A stretch of DNA of 64,000 nucleotides from NCBI RefSeq assembly GCF_047795645.1, contig NZ_CP181045.1, positions 310,001 through 374,000 on the forward strand. The letters run 5' to 3'. The position numbers and the translations under genes were made by a program. The DNA is from Salipaludibacillus sp047795645 (GTDB lineage Bacteria > Bacillota > Bacilli > Bacillales > Salisediminibacteriaceae). Below, piece after piece: positions 1-8,676 of this stretch. Position 1 is the first letter of the stretch. Every line of letters starts with the position of its first letter. The notes beneath the pieces are model-generated. The model did not search any database. It was not told the DNA's origin and worked only from the letters and a program-made list of their open reading frames with translations.

Positions 1-347
1 GGAAAAAACTAAAAGAAGTGACACTAGCAGGACACCGTTTTTCCACACCACAAGTTCAATTTAAAAAGATGGTTCCTACGCATCGATTGGATGAAAGGAT
101 TGATAGACTAATCATTCAAGTTGACCAACTAGATCGAAATTTACAGACGAAAGCAGATGAAGTCGTTGAATATCAAGTGCTTAATCAAAGAAAAGAAATT
201 AATGAATTAAATGACTTAATTTCTCAGTTAACTAGACGTTTGCAAGCGCTAGAAGCAGAATTACGTGAGAAAGAGCAGAGAACATTTATAGAAAGAAGAG
301 AAGTTCCCATGAAAAAAAGGCGATTAGCAGGTATTTTTAGTTTGTAA
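1..347 (+). CDS. Coiled-coil protein of unknown function, 5' end possibly cut by the window
   Basis: Acidic/basic helical protein with a long heptad-like stretch (about residues 25-90, many E, K, L, Q) and a basic C-terminal tail. The reading frame stays open to the first base of the window, so the true start may lie outside. The first possible internal start is GTG at 18 (109 aa), but no Shine-Dalgarno sits at a proper distance from it. The gene precedes a yppE-like gene by 42 bp on the same strand and is probably in its operon; in B. subtilis yppE follows recU-yppC-yppD. I do not recognise the family. Confidence 0.6.
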   Translation, partial: KKLKEVTLAGHRFSTPQVQFKKMVPTHRLDERIDRLIIQVDQLDRNLQTKADEVVEYQVLNQRKEINELNDLISQLTRRLQALEAELREKEQRTFIERREVPMKKRRLAGIFSL

Positions 348-389
348 CTTTCTGTGAGTTTGATACAATCACCTTGAGGTGACATTTTA

Positions 390-761
390 ATGGAACAACA
401 AAAACTAGAAGAATTAACGAAACAAACAATGCTACTTCGTGAATTGAATAAACAGGCACTTGTTCATTTCAAAAAATATTCTGAAAGTGAAGAAGTAGCA
501 GATTTCTTTGCAGACGTAAAGCCGTTTGCTGATGAAGTAAAAGATAATTTAGAACAATGGACACCAAATGTTCTTAAGTGGTTAGAATCGAAAAAACCAC
601 CTTATATTCATCCTCAACAAATTGATGAATTAGTGGAGAATTTTGAAATTCTCTCTGTTACTTGCTTTCAAAAAGATACGAGAAACAAGAAACTAATGGA
701 TCGTTATAAGTCCATCGAGTATACGTTATCCCTCGTTGCCCAATCATTAGATGGAAATTGA
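390..761 (+). CDS. yppE: DUF1798 family protein, YppE-like
   Basis: A 123-aa all-helical cytosolic protein of unknown function. Length and sequence pattern fit B. subtilis YppE, notably the stretch around residues 68-90 (PPYIHPQQIDELVENF, comparable to PKYVHKEQIEAVKDNF as I recall YppE). YppE structures are four-helix bundles. The start at 390 is preceded by GAGGTGACATTTTA, a good ribosome binding site. It follows the coiled-coil gene closely and is ended by a strong palindromic terminator. Family recognition is from memory; no biochemical role is known to me. Confidence 0.75.
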   Translation: MEQQKLEELTKQTMLLRELNKQALVHFKKYSESEEVADFFADVKPFADEVKDNLEQWTPNVLKWLESKKPPYIHPQQIDELVENFEILSVTCFQKDTRNKKLMDRYKSIEYTLSLVAQSLDGN

Positions 762-781
762 CATGGTTGAACGCAATGACC

Positions 782-812
782 AACGTAAGCTTCGAAGCTT
801 ACGTTTTTCTTT
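782..812 (+). terminator. Rho-independent terminator after yppE
   Basis: Perfect palindrome AACGTAAGCTTCGAAGCTTACGTT split around TTCGAA (positions 782-805), followed by TTTCTTTG. Confidence 0.85.
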
Positions 813-866
813 GTGTTCTAAGTTTTTCAGTGGCCATTGTATAGTAAGAAGAAAGGATGAAGAACA

Positions 867-1316
867 TTGAAGAAAGTATTTTGTCTTTGGCTTATTGTGA
901 TTCCTTTGATGATCGCATGTGACGAAGAAGAGGTTTGGAAAGAGTTAGAGGACGAAAACTTGACACAAGAATTGGTTAAATTTATGCATGATTATAAAGA
1001 AGTTTGGGAAGAAAGCTTAACAGAACAGTCATATTCGTTGATGGAAACTTTTTTTGTAGGGAACAGTCAAGTTTTCCATATGGAGAGAAAACAACATCAA
1101 CAATTGATGGGAGAAAGGAAAATCGAGAAATTTCAACAGGCTAATGATATATTAGTTGAAACAAATCAATTTGATGAATTCAGAGTCCATTGGAACGAAA
1201 CAGTGGAGATTGAGCAATTAGATTCTGTTCTTGAAGAAACTCGAGATAGGCGGTATTACATATCTGAAGGGAATAGTGGATTTAGAATTACAGCGATCGA
1301 ACGTTCGGACGATTAA
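867..1316 (+). CDS. Putative lipoprotein with TcaA-like NTF2-type domain
   Basis: A 149-aa protein starting with TTG at 867, 9 nt after AAAGGA. Residues 1-17 form a signal peptide ending in the lipobox LMIAC with the lipidated Cys at 18. The mature part is acidic and helical, then beta-rich towards the end (DRRYYISEGNSGFRITAIE). That layout resembles the NTF2-like domain found at the C-terminus of TcaA-type membrane proteins and in small Bacillus lipoproteins. It should be anchored to the outer face of the membrane. It has its own terminator and no operon partner. The domain call is tentative. Confidence 0.7.
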   Translation: MKKVFCLWLIVIPLMIACDEEEVWKELEDENLTQELVKFMHDYKEVWEESLTEQSYSLMETFFVGNSQVFHMERKQHQQLMGERKIEKFQQANDILVETNQFDEFRVHWNETVEIEQLDSVLEETRDRRYYISEGNSGFRITAIERSDD

Positions 1317-1344
1317 GTAGCACCTACGTAAAGTAGGTGCTACT
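1316..1344. terminator. Inverted repeat between convergent genes
   Basis: AGTAGCACCTAC, 5-nt loop, GTAGGTGCTACT: a perfect 12-bp stem directly after the lipoprotein stop codon and before the convergent cbpA-like gene. T-run is weak (TATACTCTTG) on the plus side. Confidence 0.65.
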
Positions 1345-1378
1345 TATACTCTTGTTAAAAAGCAGCCCATATTTAGTG

Positions 1379-2008
1379 TTATATTTTTTCAACATCAAAT
1401 ACTCGTAAACCTTCGTTTTCAAGGTGACCTACAACTTGATCCAATTTGGTAATAGACGTTTCATTTGGCAATGTAACAATCACACGCCGAAAGAATGTAC
1501 TCTCATTATCAAGCGTCATGAGACTTTGAATGTTTGTAAATTTCTTTAGGCTAGCAACGATTGTGTTTAGTGCGCCTTGATATTCATGTGTTGAAATGGT
1601 CATTGTATAACTCCCTGTTTCTAACCCCCATGAATCTTCAAGAATTTCCATAACATTTGCGTGTGTTAAGATTCCTGTGAATTTTTCATTTTCGTCGAGT
1701 ACTGCTAAATATGGATATTTTTTAATGGTTGTGAAAATACGAAAGAAAGATGCTTTTTCGTTGATCGAGACGTCCACATCATCAATAAGTTTCGATATAG
1801 AATCATCCCATGTGACCGCTTCTTTCACAATAGCTCGATAGATGTCTTGTACATAAATGTTACCTTTGAAATAGTTGCCGCTGTCATCAAGAATAGGAAC
1901 ACATCGATAACCGTTTTTTTCTAATTCTTCAATGGCTTCACGAACAGTAAATGATTCTTTACAGAAACGGACGTTATCTTTCTTTATGATATTATATTTA
2001 ATTTTCAT
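1379..2008 (-). CDS. cbpA: CBS-ACT domain protein, CbpA-type c-di-AMP binding candidate
   Basis: A 209-aa cytosolic protein. Two CBS motifs (about residues 8-60 and 70-128; GYRCVPILD, GILTHANVMEIL) are followed by an ACT-like region (about 130-209). This order matches the Listeria cyclic-di-AMP binding protein CbpA, so it may bind a nucleotide such as c-di-AMP or AMP as a regulatory module. The start at 2008 is chosen because GAGAGGTGG lies just upstream; the longer frame begins at a GTG inside that ribosome binding site. It is divergent from pncA. The CBS call is firm; assignment to CbpA rather than another CBS protein is an inference. Confidence 0.7.
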   Translation of the reverse strand: MKIKYNIIKKDNVRFCKESFTVREAIEELEKNGYRCVPILDDSGNYFKGNIYVQDIYRAIVKEAVTWDDSISKLIDDVDVSINEKASFFRIFTTIKKYPYLAVLDENEKFTGILTHANVMEILEDSWGLETGSYTMTISTHEYQGALNTIVASLKKFTNIQSLMTLDNESTFFRRVIVTLPNETSITKLDQVVGHLENEGLRVFDVEKI

Positions 2009-2139
2009 GAAATTTCCCACCTCTCTTTACCTTATTCAAGTATATATGAAAAATTAGTAGAATAAAATATACTTTGATGTTCAACTGTTTACGCGTCAAA
2101 ATGATACAATGAAGAAAATAAGTTGTCTAGGAGGATATT

Positions 2140-2706
2140 ATGAAGGCACTAATTGTAATAGATTATACGAATGACTTTGTAGCAGAGGATGGCAGGTTAA
2201 CTTGTGGTGAACGCGGTCAATCTATAGATAAAAGATTAACTGAATTAACGAAATTATTTATTGAACAAGATCATTTCATTGCTTTTGCTATAGATGCTCA
2301 TAAAGAGAAAGATCCCCATCATCCTGAAGCTAAACTATTTCCATCTCATAATGTTATTGGAACGAAGGGAAGAGCTCTTTATGGAAGTTTAGGTCAATAT
2401 ATAGATGACTTAACATATGAAGGAATAGACAAATATCATTGGATGGACAAAACGCGATACAGTGCATTTGCAGGTACTGATTTAGAACTGAAACTTAGAG
2501 AGAGAAATATTGATGAGATTCACCTTGTCGGTGTGTGTACAGATATTTGCATTCTTCATACCGCAGTTGATGCTTATAACAAAGGGTTTACCATCACGGT
2601 TCATTCTGACGCTGTAGAGAGTTTTAACCCGGAAGGACATTCTTGGGCGTTGCAGCATTTTTCACAAACGTTAGGAGCAAATGTAGTTGAAAATTGGAAA
2701 GAGTAA
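2140..2706 (+). CDS. pncA: Nicotinamidase (isochorismatase-like cysteine hydrolase)
   Basis: A 188-aa enzyme that deamidates nicotinamide to nicotinate for NAD salvage. The catalytic triad of the family is visible: Asp8 (VIDYTNDF), Lys104 (WMDKTRYSAF) and nucleophile Cys137 (GVCTDICILHT). Asp52, His54 and the following histidines fit the metal site. Sequence and length agree closely with B. subtilis YueJ/PncA as remembered. The start at 2140 follows CTAGGAGGATATT. It is followed after 96 bp by a kynurenine formamidase homologue, which may be a second NAD-related function. Confidence 0.9.
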   Translation: MKALIVIDYTNDFVAEDGRLTCGERGQSIDKRLTELTKLFIEQDHFIAFAIDAHKEKDPHHPEAKLFPSHNVIGTKGRALYGSLGQYIDDLTYEGIDKYHWMDKTRYSAFAGTDLELKLRERNIDEIHLVGVCTDICILHTAVDAYNKGFTITVHSDAVESFNPEGHSWALQHFSQTLGANVVENWKE

Positions 2707-2802
2707 CTTGGGTGAATAATTCATAAATCAATTAGAGAGTAGTTAACAAGACATTCAAATAGACGTAATATAAGCTTAGCACAATTTAAAAGAGGTGTTT
2801 AA

Positions 2803-3429
2803 ATGAAATATATTGATATTACAAGACCTTTATTTGAAGGAATGAAAGTTTGGCCAGGTGATTACGATTTCAAATTTACATCCTCGATGTCGATAAGAAA
2901 AGGCGATAACGTAAATGTTGGCAAAATTGAAATGAGTACTCATACAGGCACTCATTTAGATGCTCCATACCATTATGATGAAGACGGCATAACGATAGAT
3001 GAGATTCCGCTAGATGCTGTATGTGGTGAATGCCTCGTAGTTGAAACAGGGACGGTTTCTGTAATCGATGAAGAGGTAATTAATACAATGGATCTTAAAG
3101 GAATAACGAAAATATTATTTAAAACAACGAAGAATGAAGAGGTCTATAATTATGATCATTTTCCGGTTATTTCAGAAAAGGCGGCTATTAGTTTGAGTGA
3201 AATTGGGGTTCAGTTAATTGGAACCGATGCACCATCAGTTGACCCACTAACCAGCAAATCGCTCGATGCACATCATGCTTTTAAAAGAGGTGGGGTGTTT
3301 ATTCTTGAGGGAGTAGATTTACATCATGTAGCGGCTGGAATTTATGATCTGATTGCACTTCCGCTAAAGTTAGAAGGTGGCGATGGATCGCCAGTAAGAG
3401 CCTTATTAAAAGAAATCAAACGTTCATAA
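2803..3429 (+). CDS. kynB: Cyclase family protein, probable kynurenine formamidase
   Basis: A 208-aa metal-dependent hydrolase of the KynB/cyclase family, which hydrolyses N-formylkynurenine to kynurenine and formate. The HTGTHLDAPYH motif (about residues 47-57) carries the metal-binding His/Asp residues. IGTDAPSVDP and the C-terminal LPLKLEGGDGSPVRA are hallmarks of bacterial KynB. Ribosome binding site AGAGGTG precedes ATG 2803. No kynA or kynU is nearby, so the physiological substrate is not proven by context. Ended by a terminator. Confidence 0.75.
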   Translation: MKYIDITRPLFEGMKVWPGDYDFKFTSSMSIRKGDNVNVGKIEMSTHTGTHLDAPYHYDEDGITIDEIPLDAVCGECLVVETGTVSVIDEEVINTMDLKGITKILFKTTKNEEVYNYDHFPVISEKAAISLSEIGVQLIGTDAPSVDPLTSKSLDAHHAFKRGGVFILEGVDLHHVAAGIYDLIALPLKLEGGDGSPVRALLKEIKRS

Positions 3430-3484
3430 CCTTGTAATATTTTTCCTTCGTTAGACTTGCAGTACTGATTTATAATGAAGTTAT

Positions 3485-3526
3485 AGAGATTGTTTCCATT
3501 ATTAAATGGGGTAATCTCTTTTTTTA
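3485..3526 (+). terminator. Terminator after kynB
   Basis: AGAGATT (3485-3491) pairs with AATCTCT (3513-3519), with CCAT/ATGG extending the stem, then seven T. Confidence 0.8.
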
Positions 3527-3586
3527 ACACAATTTGTGAAAAGATTCACATTATTTCATACGTCAATATAATGTTGAGGTGGGAAA

Positions 3587-5443
3587 ATGAGTTTAGACTT
3601 GATGTTAACGTTTATTGTATTGGTTGTTACAACAGTATTTTTTGCGTGGGGAAAGCTTCGTTCTGATGTTGTAGCACTATTATCACTGCTTACGTTGTTA
3701 TTGTTAGGTATTATTACAACCGAAGAGGCGCTCAGTGGTTTTTCCAATAGTCTTGTGATCATGATAGCAGGACTGTTTATTGTTGGTGGTGGAATTTTCC
3801 GAACAGGTTTAGCGGAAGCAGCGGGCAAACAGACAATGAAGTTGGGGAGAGGCAAGCCATTTTTATTATTAATCATGCTTATGATTTTAGTTGCTGTTCT
3901 AAGTGCATTTATGAGTAACACAGGAACGGTAGCAGTTCTTATGCCTGTTATAATAAGTGTTTCGATGAAAATGAAGATAAGCCCATCACGATTTCTTATG
4001 CCAGTAGCATTTGCTAGTAGCTTAGGCGGGGTATTGACCTTAATTGGGACGCCTCCAAATTTAATTGCTAGTCAGACATTGGCAGACTATGGATATGAAA
4101 GATTGAGTTTTTTTGCCTTTACTCCTATTGGACTTGTAGCGTTAACAACGGGTATCATTTTCCTAGCTTTATTCGGAAGAAAATTAATTCCGGAGAGAAT
4201 TGCTGTTAGAGGGGATGATTCAGCAGAAGCGACACCTGGTGAATTAATGAAATTGTATGGGTTGAATGATAAAATTTATCAAATTGTTATTCCACTTGAC
4301 AATGATCAGTTAACAGGTGAAAGATTAAAAGAATTAAAGCTAACGAACCGGTTTGGAATTTATATTTTAACGATTGAACGTAAATGGCGAGATAAAAGAA
4401 CGTTTCAACCAAAACATATTAGGAAACCAGCAGGAGCAAATACAGTCCTAAAAAAAGGCGACGTCATTAATATCGAAGGTCCTAAAGAAAATGTTGATCA
4501 CTTCGCAGCTACTTACGGGCTAACTATTCATTCAAAAACAGAAAGAGAAATAAATGGAAGTCTCGTTGATGCTGAGCTCGGAGTAGCTGAAATATTACTT
4601 ACTCCCCATTCTAAATTCTTAAACGAACAAGTTTGTGACCTTGAGTTTCGCGATAAATATGGATTAAACATCGTTGGTATGAACCGTAAAGGTCGGTATT
4701 TTTTTCAACAGTGGGGAAATGAGAAACTTCAGTTTGGTGATGCCTTACTAGTGCAAGGTAATTGGAATAAGATTGAGTTAATATCAAAAGAATTTCAAGA
4801 TGTGGTTGTTGTAGGACAACCAACAGAACATGCTTCAGATGCTAAGGCTAATGGAAAAGCCCCTATAGCAGCGGGAATTATGATAGTGATGTTAGTGATG
4901 ATGACATTTGAAATTGTTGCTGCAGTCACTGCTGTTATGATCGCAGCAATGGCAATGGTCTTAACAGGTTGTTTACGAAATATGGATGAAGCATACTCGA
5001 GGATTAACTGGGAAAGTGTCTTACTAATCGCGGGGATGTTGCCGATGGCTATTGCACTTGAAAAAACGGGAGGAGTTCAACATTTATCAGATATATTTAT
5101 TAAAGTACTCGGAGAACTAGGCCCATTAGCTGTAGTAGCAGGATTCTACTTTTTCACAATGTTGTTTAGTCAATTCATTAGTAACACAGCAACTGCTGTA
5201 TTATTCGCACCGATAGCGATTACGACAGCAATTCAACTAGGAGTTAGTCCATACCCTTTTCTAATTGCTGTTTCTGTTGCAGCGAGTATGGCCTTCGCAA
5301 CCCCTGTTGCGTCGCCTCCAAATGCCTTAGTGATGACAGCGGGAGGTTATTCATTCATGGACTTCATTAAAGTAGGTGTGCCTCTGCAGGTGATTTTATT
5401 TATTGTAATGATGATAGCAATTCCGTTGTTCTTTCCTTTTTAA
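3587..5443 (+). CDS. SLC13/DASS-type anion transporter with paired RCK_C domains
   Basis: A 618-aa membrane protein. Residues 1-205 contain about six hydrophobic helices with the family's re-entrant SNT motif (SNTGTVAVLMP) and GTPPNL. Residues about 215-410 are a hydrophilic insert with two TrkA-C (RCK_C)-like modules (e.g. RLKELKLTNRFGIYIL). A second membrane half follows with a repeated SNTATAVLFAP and SPPNALVM. Such proteins are Na+-coupled carriers of dicarboxylates or sulfate; the substrate cannot be read from sequence. Ribosome binding site GAGGTGGG precedes ATG 3587. Monocistronic by spacing. Confidence 0.85.
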   Translation: MSLDLMLTFIVLVVTTVFFAWGKLRSDVVALLSLLTLLLLGIITTEEALSGFSNSLVIMIAGLFIVGGGIFRTGLAEAAGKQTMKLGRGKPFLLLIMLMILVAVLSAFMSNTGTVAVLMPVIISVSMKMKISPSRFLMPVAFASSLGGVLTLIGTPPNLIASQTLADYGYERLSFFAFTPIGLVALTTGIIFLALFGRKLIPERIAVRGDDSAEATPGELMKLYGLNDKIYQIVIPLDNDQLTGERLKELKLTNRFGIYILTIERKWRDKRTFQPKHIRKPAGANTVLKKGDVINIEGPKENVDHFAATYGLTIHSKTEREINGSLVDAELGVAEILLTPHSKFLNEQVCDLEFRDKYGLNIVGMNRKGRYFFQQWGNEKLQFGDALLVQGNWNKIELISKEFQDVVVVGQPTEHASDAKANGKAPIAAGIMIVMLVMMTFEIVAAVTAVMIAAMAMVLTGCLRNMDEAYSRINWESVLLIAGMLPMAIALEKTGGVQHLSDIFIKVLGELGPLAVVAGFYFFTMLFSQFISNTATAVLFAPIAITTAIQLGVSPYPFLIAVSVAASMAFATPVASPPNALVMTAGGYSFMDFIKVGVPLQVILFIVMMIAIPLFFPF

Positions 5444-5541
5444 ACAAAATTTCTAACAAAAATCAAAAAAATATTCACCCTACTTTTGTCCTTCTTCTTG
5501 CTATGCTATAGTTAAAATTAATTAAAAAGAGAGGTGACAAG

Positions 5542-5874
5542 ATGAAGAGGGTGAATAGTCGTGAAATACTGATTAATAAAATTGAAACAGATGCAACACT
5601 TTGGGTCTTTTTATACGCGCCGATGTGTGGGACGTGTGAAATTGCTAGATCATTTATTACGATGGTTGAAAAAGTGAAAGAAATCGAGTTTGTTTGCGAA
5701 ATGGATTTGAACTTAGCTAAAGATCAAGCGCGTGAATGGGAAATTGAAAGTGTCCCTTGTCTTGTCGAGTTTTCTCATGGCGAAATACAACAAAAATTAT
5801 ATGCATTTGAGTCTGTATCAACTGTATTTGAGTTTATTAATCATCAAAAATTAGTAAAGAAAGGTGATCAATAA
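5542..5874 (+). CDS. Thioredoxin-like protein with CGTC active site
   Basis: A 110-aa thioredoxin-fold protein without signal peptide, hence cytosolic. The redox motif CGTC (APMCGTCEIA, about residues 29-32) and the cis-Pro loop ESVPCLVEF are present; the extra Cys after the cis-Pro is unusual. It resembles YusE-type thioredoxin-like proteins of Bacillus. The stop codon shares its last A with the ATG of the next gene (TAATG), so the two are translationally coupled. Ribosome binding site GAGAGGTGACAAG. Confidence 0.8.
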   Translation: MKRVNSREILINKIETDATLWVFLYAPMCGTCEIARSFITMVEKVKEIEFVCEMDLNLAKDQAREWEIESVPCLVEFSHGEIQQKLYAFESVSTVFEFINHQKLVKKGDQ

Positions 5875-6296
5875 TGGTTGCGCCAAATTTTTCATTGAAA
5901 GATATGCATTCAAGTAAGGAATATTCTTTACAGTATTATCAGAATCAAGCGCTGTTAATAACGTTTTGGGTTTCTTGGTGTCCAGATTGTCAAAGAGACC
6001 TTGCGAATAAAGAACAGTTATATAAGTCTATGAGGACGAATGATTTAGAGATGTTGATGATCCATGTATCAGGACGTGAAGGGTCAGAAGATGCAGGAGA
6101 AACTTATTATAAAGAGAATAACTTCACTTTTCCTGTTCTCAAAGATGAGGGAACAAAAGTGTATGACACTTATCAGTGTATGTCCGTTCCGACGACATTT
6201 TTGTTAAATAAAGACCATGAAATTGTCGGAAGATTTAATGACAAAGCTTCGTTTCAACAAATGATTAAAGAAATAGGGGTTGTACTGTCGTCCTAG
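5874..6296 (+). CDS. TlpA/AhpC-like redoxin
   Basis: A 140-aa peroxiredoxin/thiol-disulfide oxidoreductase fold. It begins with APNFSLKD and has the redox motif WCPDC (about residues 35-39) and cis-Pro SVPTTFLL, as in ResA/TlpA. It lacks the N-terminal anchor of ResA, so it is predicted to be cytosolic. The start codon overlaps the stop of the preceding thioredoxin gene by one base, suggesting a functional pair in disulfide reduction. The exact partner substrate is unknown. Confidence 0.8.
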   Translation: MVAPNFSLKDMHSSKEYSLQYYQNQALLITFWVSWCPDCQRDLANKEQLYKSMRTNDLEMLMIHVSGREGSEDAGETYYKENNFTFPVLKDEGTKVYDTYQCMSVPTTFLLNKDHEIVGRFNDKASFQQMIKEIGVVLSS

Positions 6297-6330
6297 TTAA
6301 GTCCCAAAAGGATTCAGATCTAAACATATA

Positions 6331-6375
6331 AAAGGCTATCTGATAAGATTTTATTCTTATCAGATAGCCTTTGCA
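6331..6375. terminator. Bidirectional terminator
   Basis: A perfect 18-bp stem (6331-6348 with 6355-6372) around loop TTTTAT, between two convergent genes. Confidence 0.85.
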
Positions 6376-6402
6376 TAAGTAACATCATCCTTGGAATGGC
6401 GA

Positions 6403-7134
6403 TTAAGGTTTCATTGCACTGCGGTATATCCCTTTAATTAAATCTCTAGCGTTTTCTGGATAATTTTCGTCATCTAAATCAGCACAAGCCTGGTCAATGT
6501 CGTATTTAACACGTCTAAATTGTAATTGAATATCATCTCCAAACCGATCAAAGATAAGGTAAGAAGCACGGGGATCACCGTCAAATGGTAATCCAACGCT
6601 ACCTGTATTTATTATTTTTTTTCCGGAAAAACTACGCAAAAAAGGAAGGTGAATGTGACCGTATACATAAAAATCAGCACGTTCATTTGCTTGACTAAAT
6701 TGAGCGAATTGCTCTTTTCCTGCTTGGTCGGAAACGATATCAAATAAGCTAGTAGGTGTCGCGTGACATGCAAATAACTGAGTTTTATTGGTGAGAGGAA
6801 TTTCAAGAGTTTCAGGTAATGAATTTAAATAGTTTAGATCTTCGTCTGTTAACTTTGATTTTGCCCACGCTTGTTCAGTTTGCATCATTGACAAAGCCTT
6901 TTCTGGAACTTCTCCGCTTTTTACACCACGAACTATCCACTCATCTGCATTTCCTTTGATCACTTTTGCATCTAACTCTCTAACTAAGTCAAGACATTGC
7001 TTAGGTTTCGCTCCTCTGTATGAAATGTCACCTAAAACTGCGATATGTGTCACGTTAATCTTGGAAATATCTTCTAGTACAGCTCGTAATGCTTGTTCGT
7101 TGCCATGTATATCTGATAGTATTGCTAGCTTCAT
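6403..7134 (-). CDS. Metallophosphoesterase, calcineurin-like
   Basis: A 243-aa cytosolic phosphoesterase of the MPP superfamily. Motifs in order are DIHGN (about residues 8-12), GDISYRG, GNADEW (GNxD/E), CHATP, and GHIHLPF, which together bind a dinuclear metal centre. Proteins of this type hydrolyse phosphomonoesters or nucleotides; the substrate is unknown. The start at 7134 is preferred because GGAGG lies 8 nt upstream, whereas an ATG at 7149 is in front of that site. Transcribed convergently to the redoxin pair and divergently from ypgR. Confidence 0.8.
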   Translation of the reverse strand: MKLAILSDIHGNEQALRAVLEDISKINVTHIAVLGDISYRGAKPKQCLDLVRELDAKVIKGNADEWIVRGVKSGEVPEKALSMMQTEQAWAKSKLTDEDLNYLNSLPETLEIPLTNKTQLFACHATPTSLFDIVSDQAGKEQFAQFSQANERADFYVYGHIHLPFLRSFSGKKIINTGSVGLPFDGDPRASYLIFDRFGDDIQLQFRRVKYDIDQACADLDDENYPENARDLIKGIYRSAMKP

Positions 7135-7276
7135 AATTATTGCCTCCATTTTCTTCGTTTCCTCTACTTTACCAAACTCTAAAAATAATGTGAACCAAGC
7201 ATGCTCATTGGGTTGGTTGTCGCTTTATGGTACGATGAAATTACAACATTAAGATAGTGGAAAGGGGAATACAAAC

Positions 7277-8401
7277 GTGAAAATTATTTCAGTAGAACCA
7301 ACGCCTAGTCCAAATACAATGAAATTTACTTTAAATGAGTCACTTGCACAAGGAACAGCTAATAATTACACAGATAAAAACAAACACGAAGGTCCATCCT
7401 TTGTTAAAGATATTTTTGAAATCGAGGGTGTGAAGGGTGTGTATCATGTTGCGGACTTCATCGCTGTTGAACGAAATGCGAAAGTAGATTGGAAAGTGAT
7501 CTTACCTAAAGTACGTCATGTTTTTGGTGAAGTTGCTGATGAAGAAGATAGCACAAATGTAGATGATCACTTTGGAGAAGTAACAGTGAATATTCAAGAA
7601 TTCAAAGGAATTCCGATGCAGGTTAAAGTTAGTGATGGTGAACAAGAGAAGCGTGTGGGGATGCCAGAGCGATTTATTGAATCAGTTGCGAAAGCGACGA
7701 AGAAAGATGACAATGTTGTCCTAATGAGAAAGTGGAAAGAAGAACGTCCTCGTTATGGCGACTTGGAAGAAGTAGCAAATGAAGTTGCGGAAGAATTACA
7801 AGCAACATTTACGGATGGCCGTTTAAAAGAAATAGTGGAAACGGCAATCGATGCAAACGATAGTTTAACGCTAGAGAAGCCAAAAAAAGAGTGGTTGAAA
7901 GTGACGGAAGAGATGCTTGATGAATCCGATTGGAAAAAAAGGTTTGCGATTCTAGAACAAATGAATCCAGAATTAAGTGATCTTGCTGTACTCGAAAAAG
8001 CGCTTGCTGACCCTAAGGCTTCGATTAGAAGACTAGCAACCGTATATTTAGGAATGATTGAAGACGATGCTATCATCCCTTATCTAGAAAAAGCATTACA
8101 AGACAAGACAGTCACAGTTCGACGAACAGCAGGGGATGCAATGTCAGACATAGGAAGTACGGCTGGGATTCCAGCGATGATTAAATCACTGGAAGATCCA
8201 AGCAAACTTGTACGATGGAGAGCGGCAATGTTCCTCTATGAAGTAGGTGATGATTCAGCTATACCTGCTTTAAAAAAAGCTGAGGATGATCCTGAGTTTG
8301 AGGTTAGCATGCAAGCAAAGATTGCATCAGCACGTATAGAAGGCGGCGAGGAAGCAAAAGGATCAGTTTGGAAACAAATGACCGAAGCATTTGATGATTA
8401 A
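7277..8401 (+). CDS. ypgR: YpgR/CvfC family protein: Nfu N-terminal domain plus HEAT repeats
   Basis: A 374-aa cytosolic protein. Residues 1-90 match the Nfu_N domain of iron-sulfur scaffolds (PTPSPNTMKFTLN, FVKDIFEIEGVKGVYHVADFI). Residues about 215-365 are HEAT-like helical repeats (ILEQMNPELSDLAVLEKAL; DDAIIPYLEKALQD; DDSAIPALKKAEDD). This matches B. subtilis YpgR and the Staphylococcus conserved virulence factor C. The function is uncertain, possibly Fe-S related through the N-terminal domain. Start is GTG at 7277 after AAAGGGG. Confidence 0.85.
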   Translation: MKIISVEPTPSPNTMKFTLNESLAQGTANNYTDKNKHEGPSFVKDIFEIEGVKGVYHVADFIAVERNAKVDWKVILPKVRHVFGEVADEEDSTNVDDHFGEVTVNIQEFKGIPMQVKVSDGEQEKRVGMPERFIESVAKATKKDDNVVLMRKWKEERPRYGDLEEVANEVAEELQATFTDGRLKEIVETAIDANDSLTLEKPKKEWLKVTEEMLDESDWKKRFAILEQMNPELSDLAVLEKALADPKASIRRLATVYLGMIEDDAIIPYLEKALQDKTVTVRRTAGDAMSDIGSTAGIPAMIKSLEDPSKLVRWRAAMFLYEVGDDSAIPALKKAEDDPEFEVSMQAKIASARIEGGEEAKGSVWKQMTEAFDD

Positions 8402-8489
8402 CGTAATATGAAATTCTAAGAAAGTCGATCGTGGTCATTTTATTTGGTCTATTGAATTGTTTTACGAATTTGTTATAAAATATAATATA

Positions 8490-8537
8490 AAACAAAACCA
8501 AGCCAAGCTGATTTAAAGAGCTTGGTTTTGTTTGGAA
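8490..8537 (+). terminator. Terminator after ypgR
   Basis: AAACAAAACCAAGC (8490-8503) pairs with GCTTGGTTTTGTTT (8520-8533); the T-rich descending arm follows the GC core. Confidence 0.7.
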
Positions 8538-8676
8538 ACAATGGAATGACTATCTATATAAATAACCAGTGTATAGGTCTCAATTTTTAAAGTAAGATGT
8601 GCCTTATTAATAAAATATGGAAAAACACTAACAGCTATGATAGCATACAGTTAGCTTATTAAAAGGAGGTAAACGT

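Noticed and set aside
3342..3530. Minus-strand ORF over the end of kynB
   Set aside because: Overlaps a coding region and a terminator; no ribosome binding site.
3556..3921. 121-codon open frame on the minus strand inside the SLC13 gene
   Set aside because: It is antisense to a clear transporter gene, has no ribosome binding site and shows the composition of a codon shadow. The same applies to the other long antisense frames, e.g. within ypgR (7753-8076), odhA (56853-57218), odhB (57879-58316), dhaK (61288-61617) and dhaL (62093-62482).
8530..8676. SigW promoter for the ydbS-ydbT operon
   Set aside because: The B. subtilis operon is SigW-controlled, but I find no TGAAAC with CGTA at 16-17 nt spacing here.
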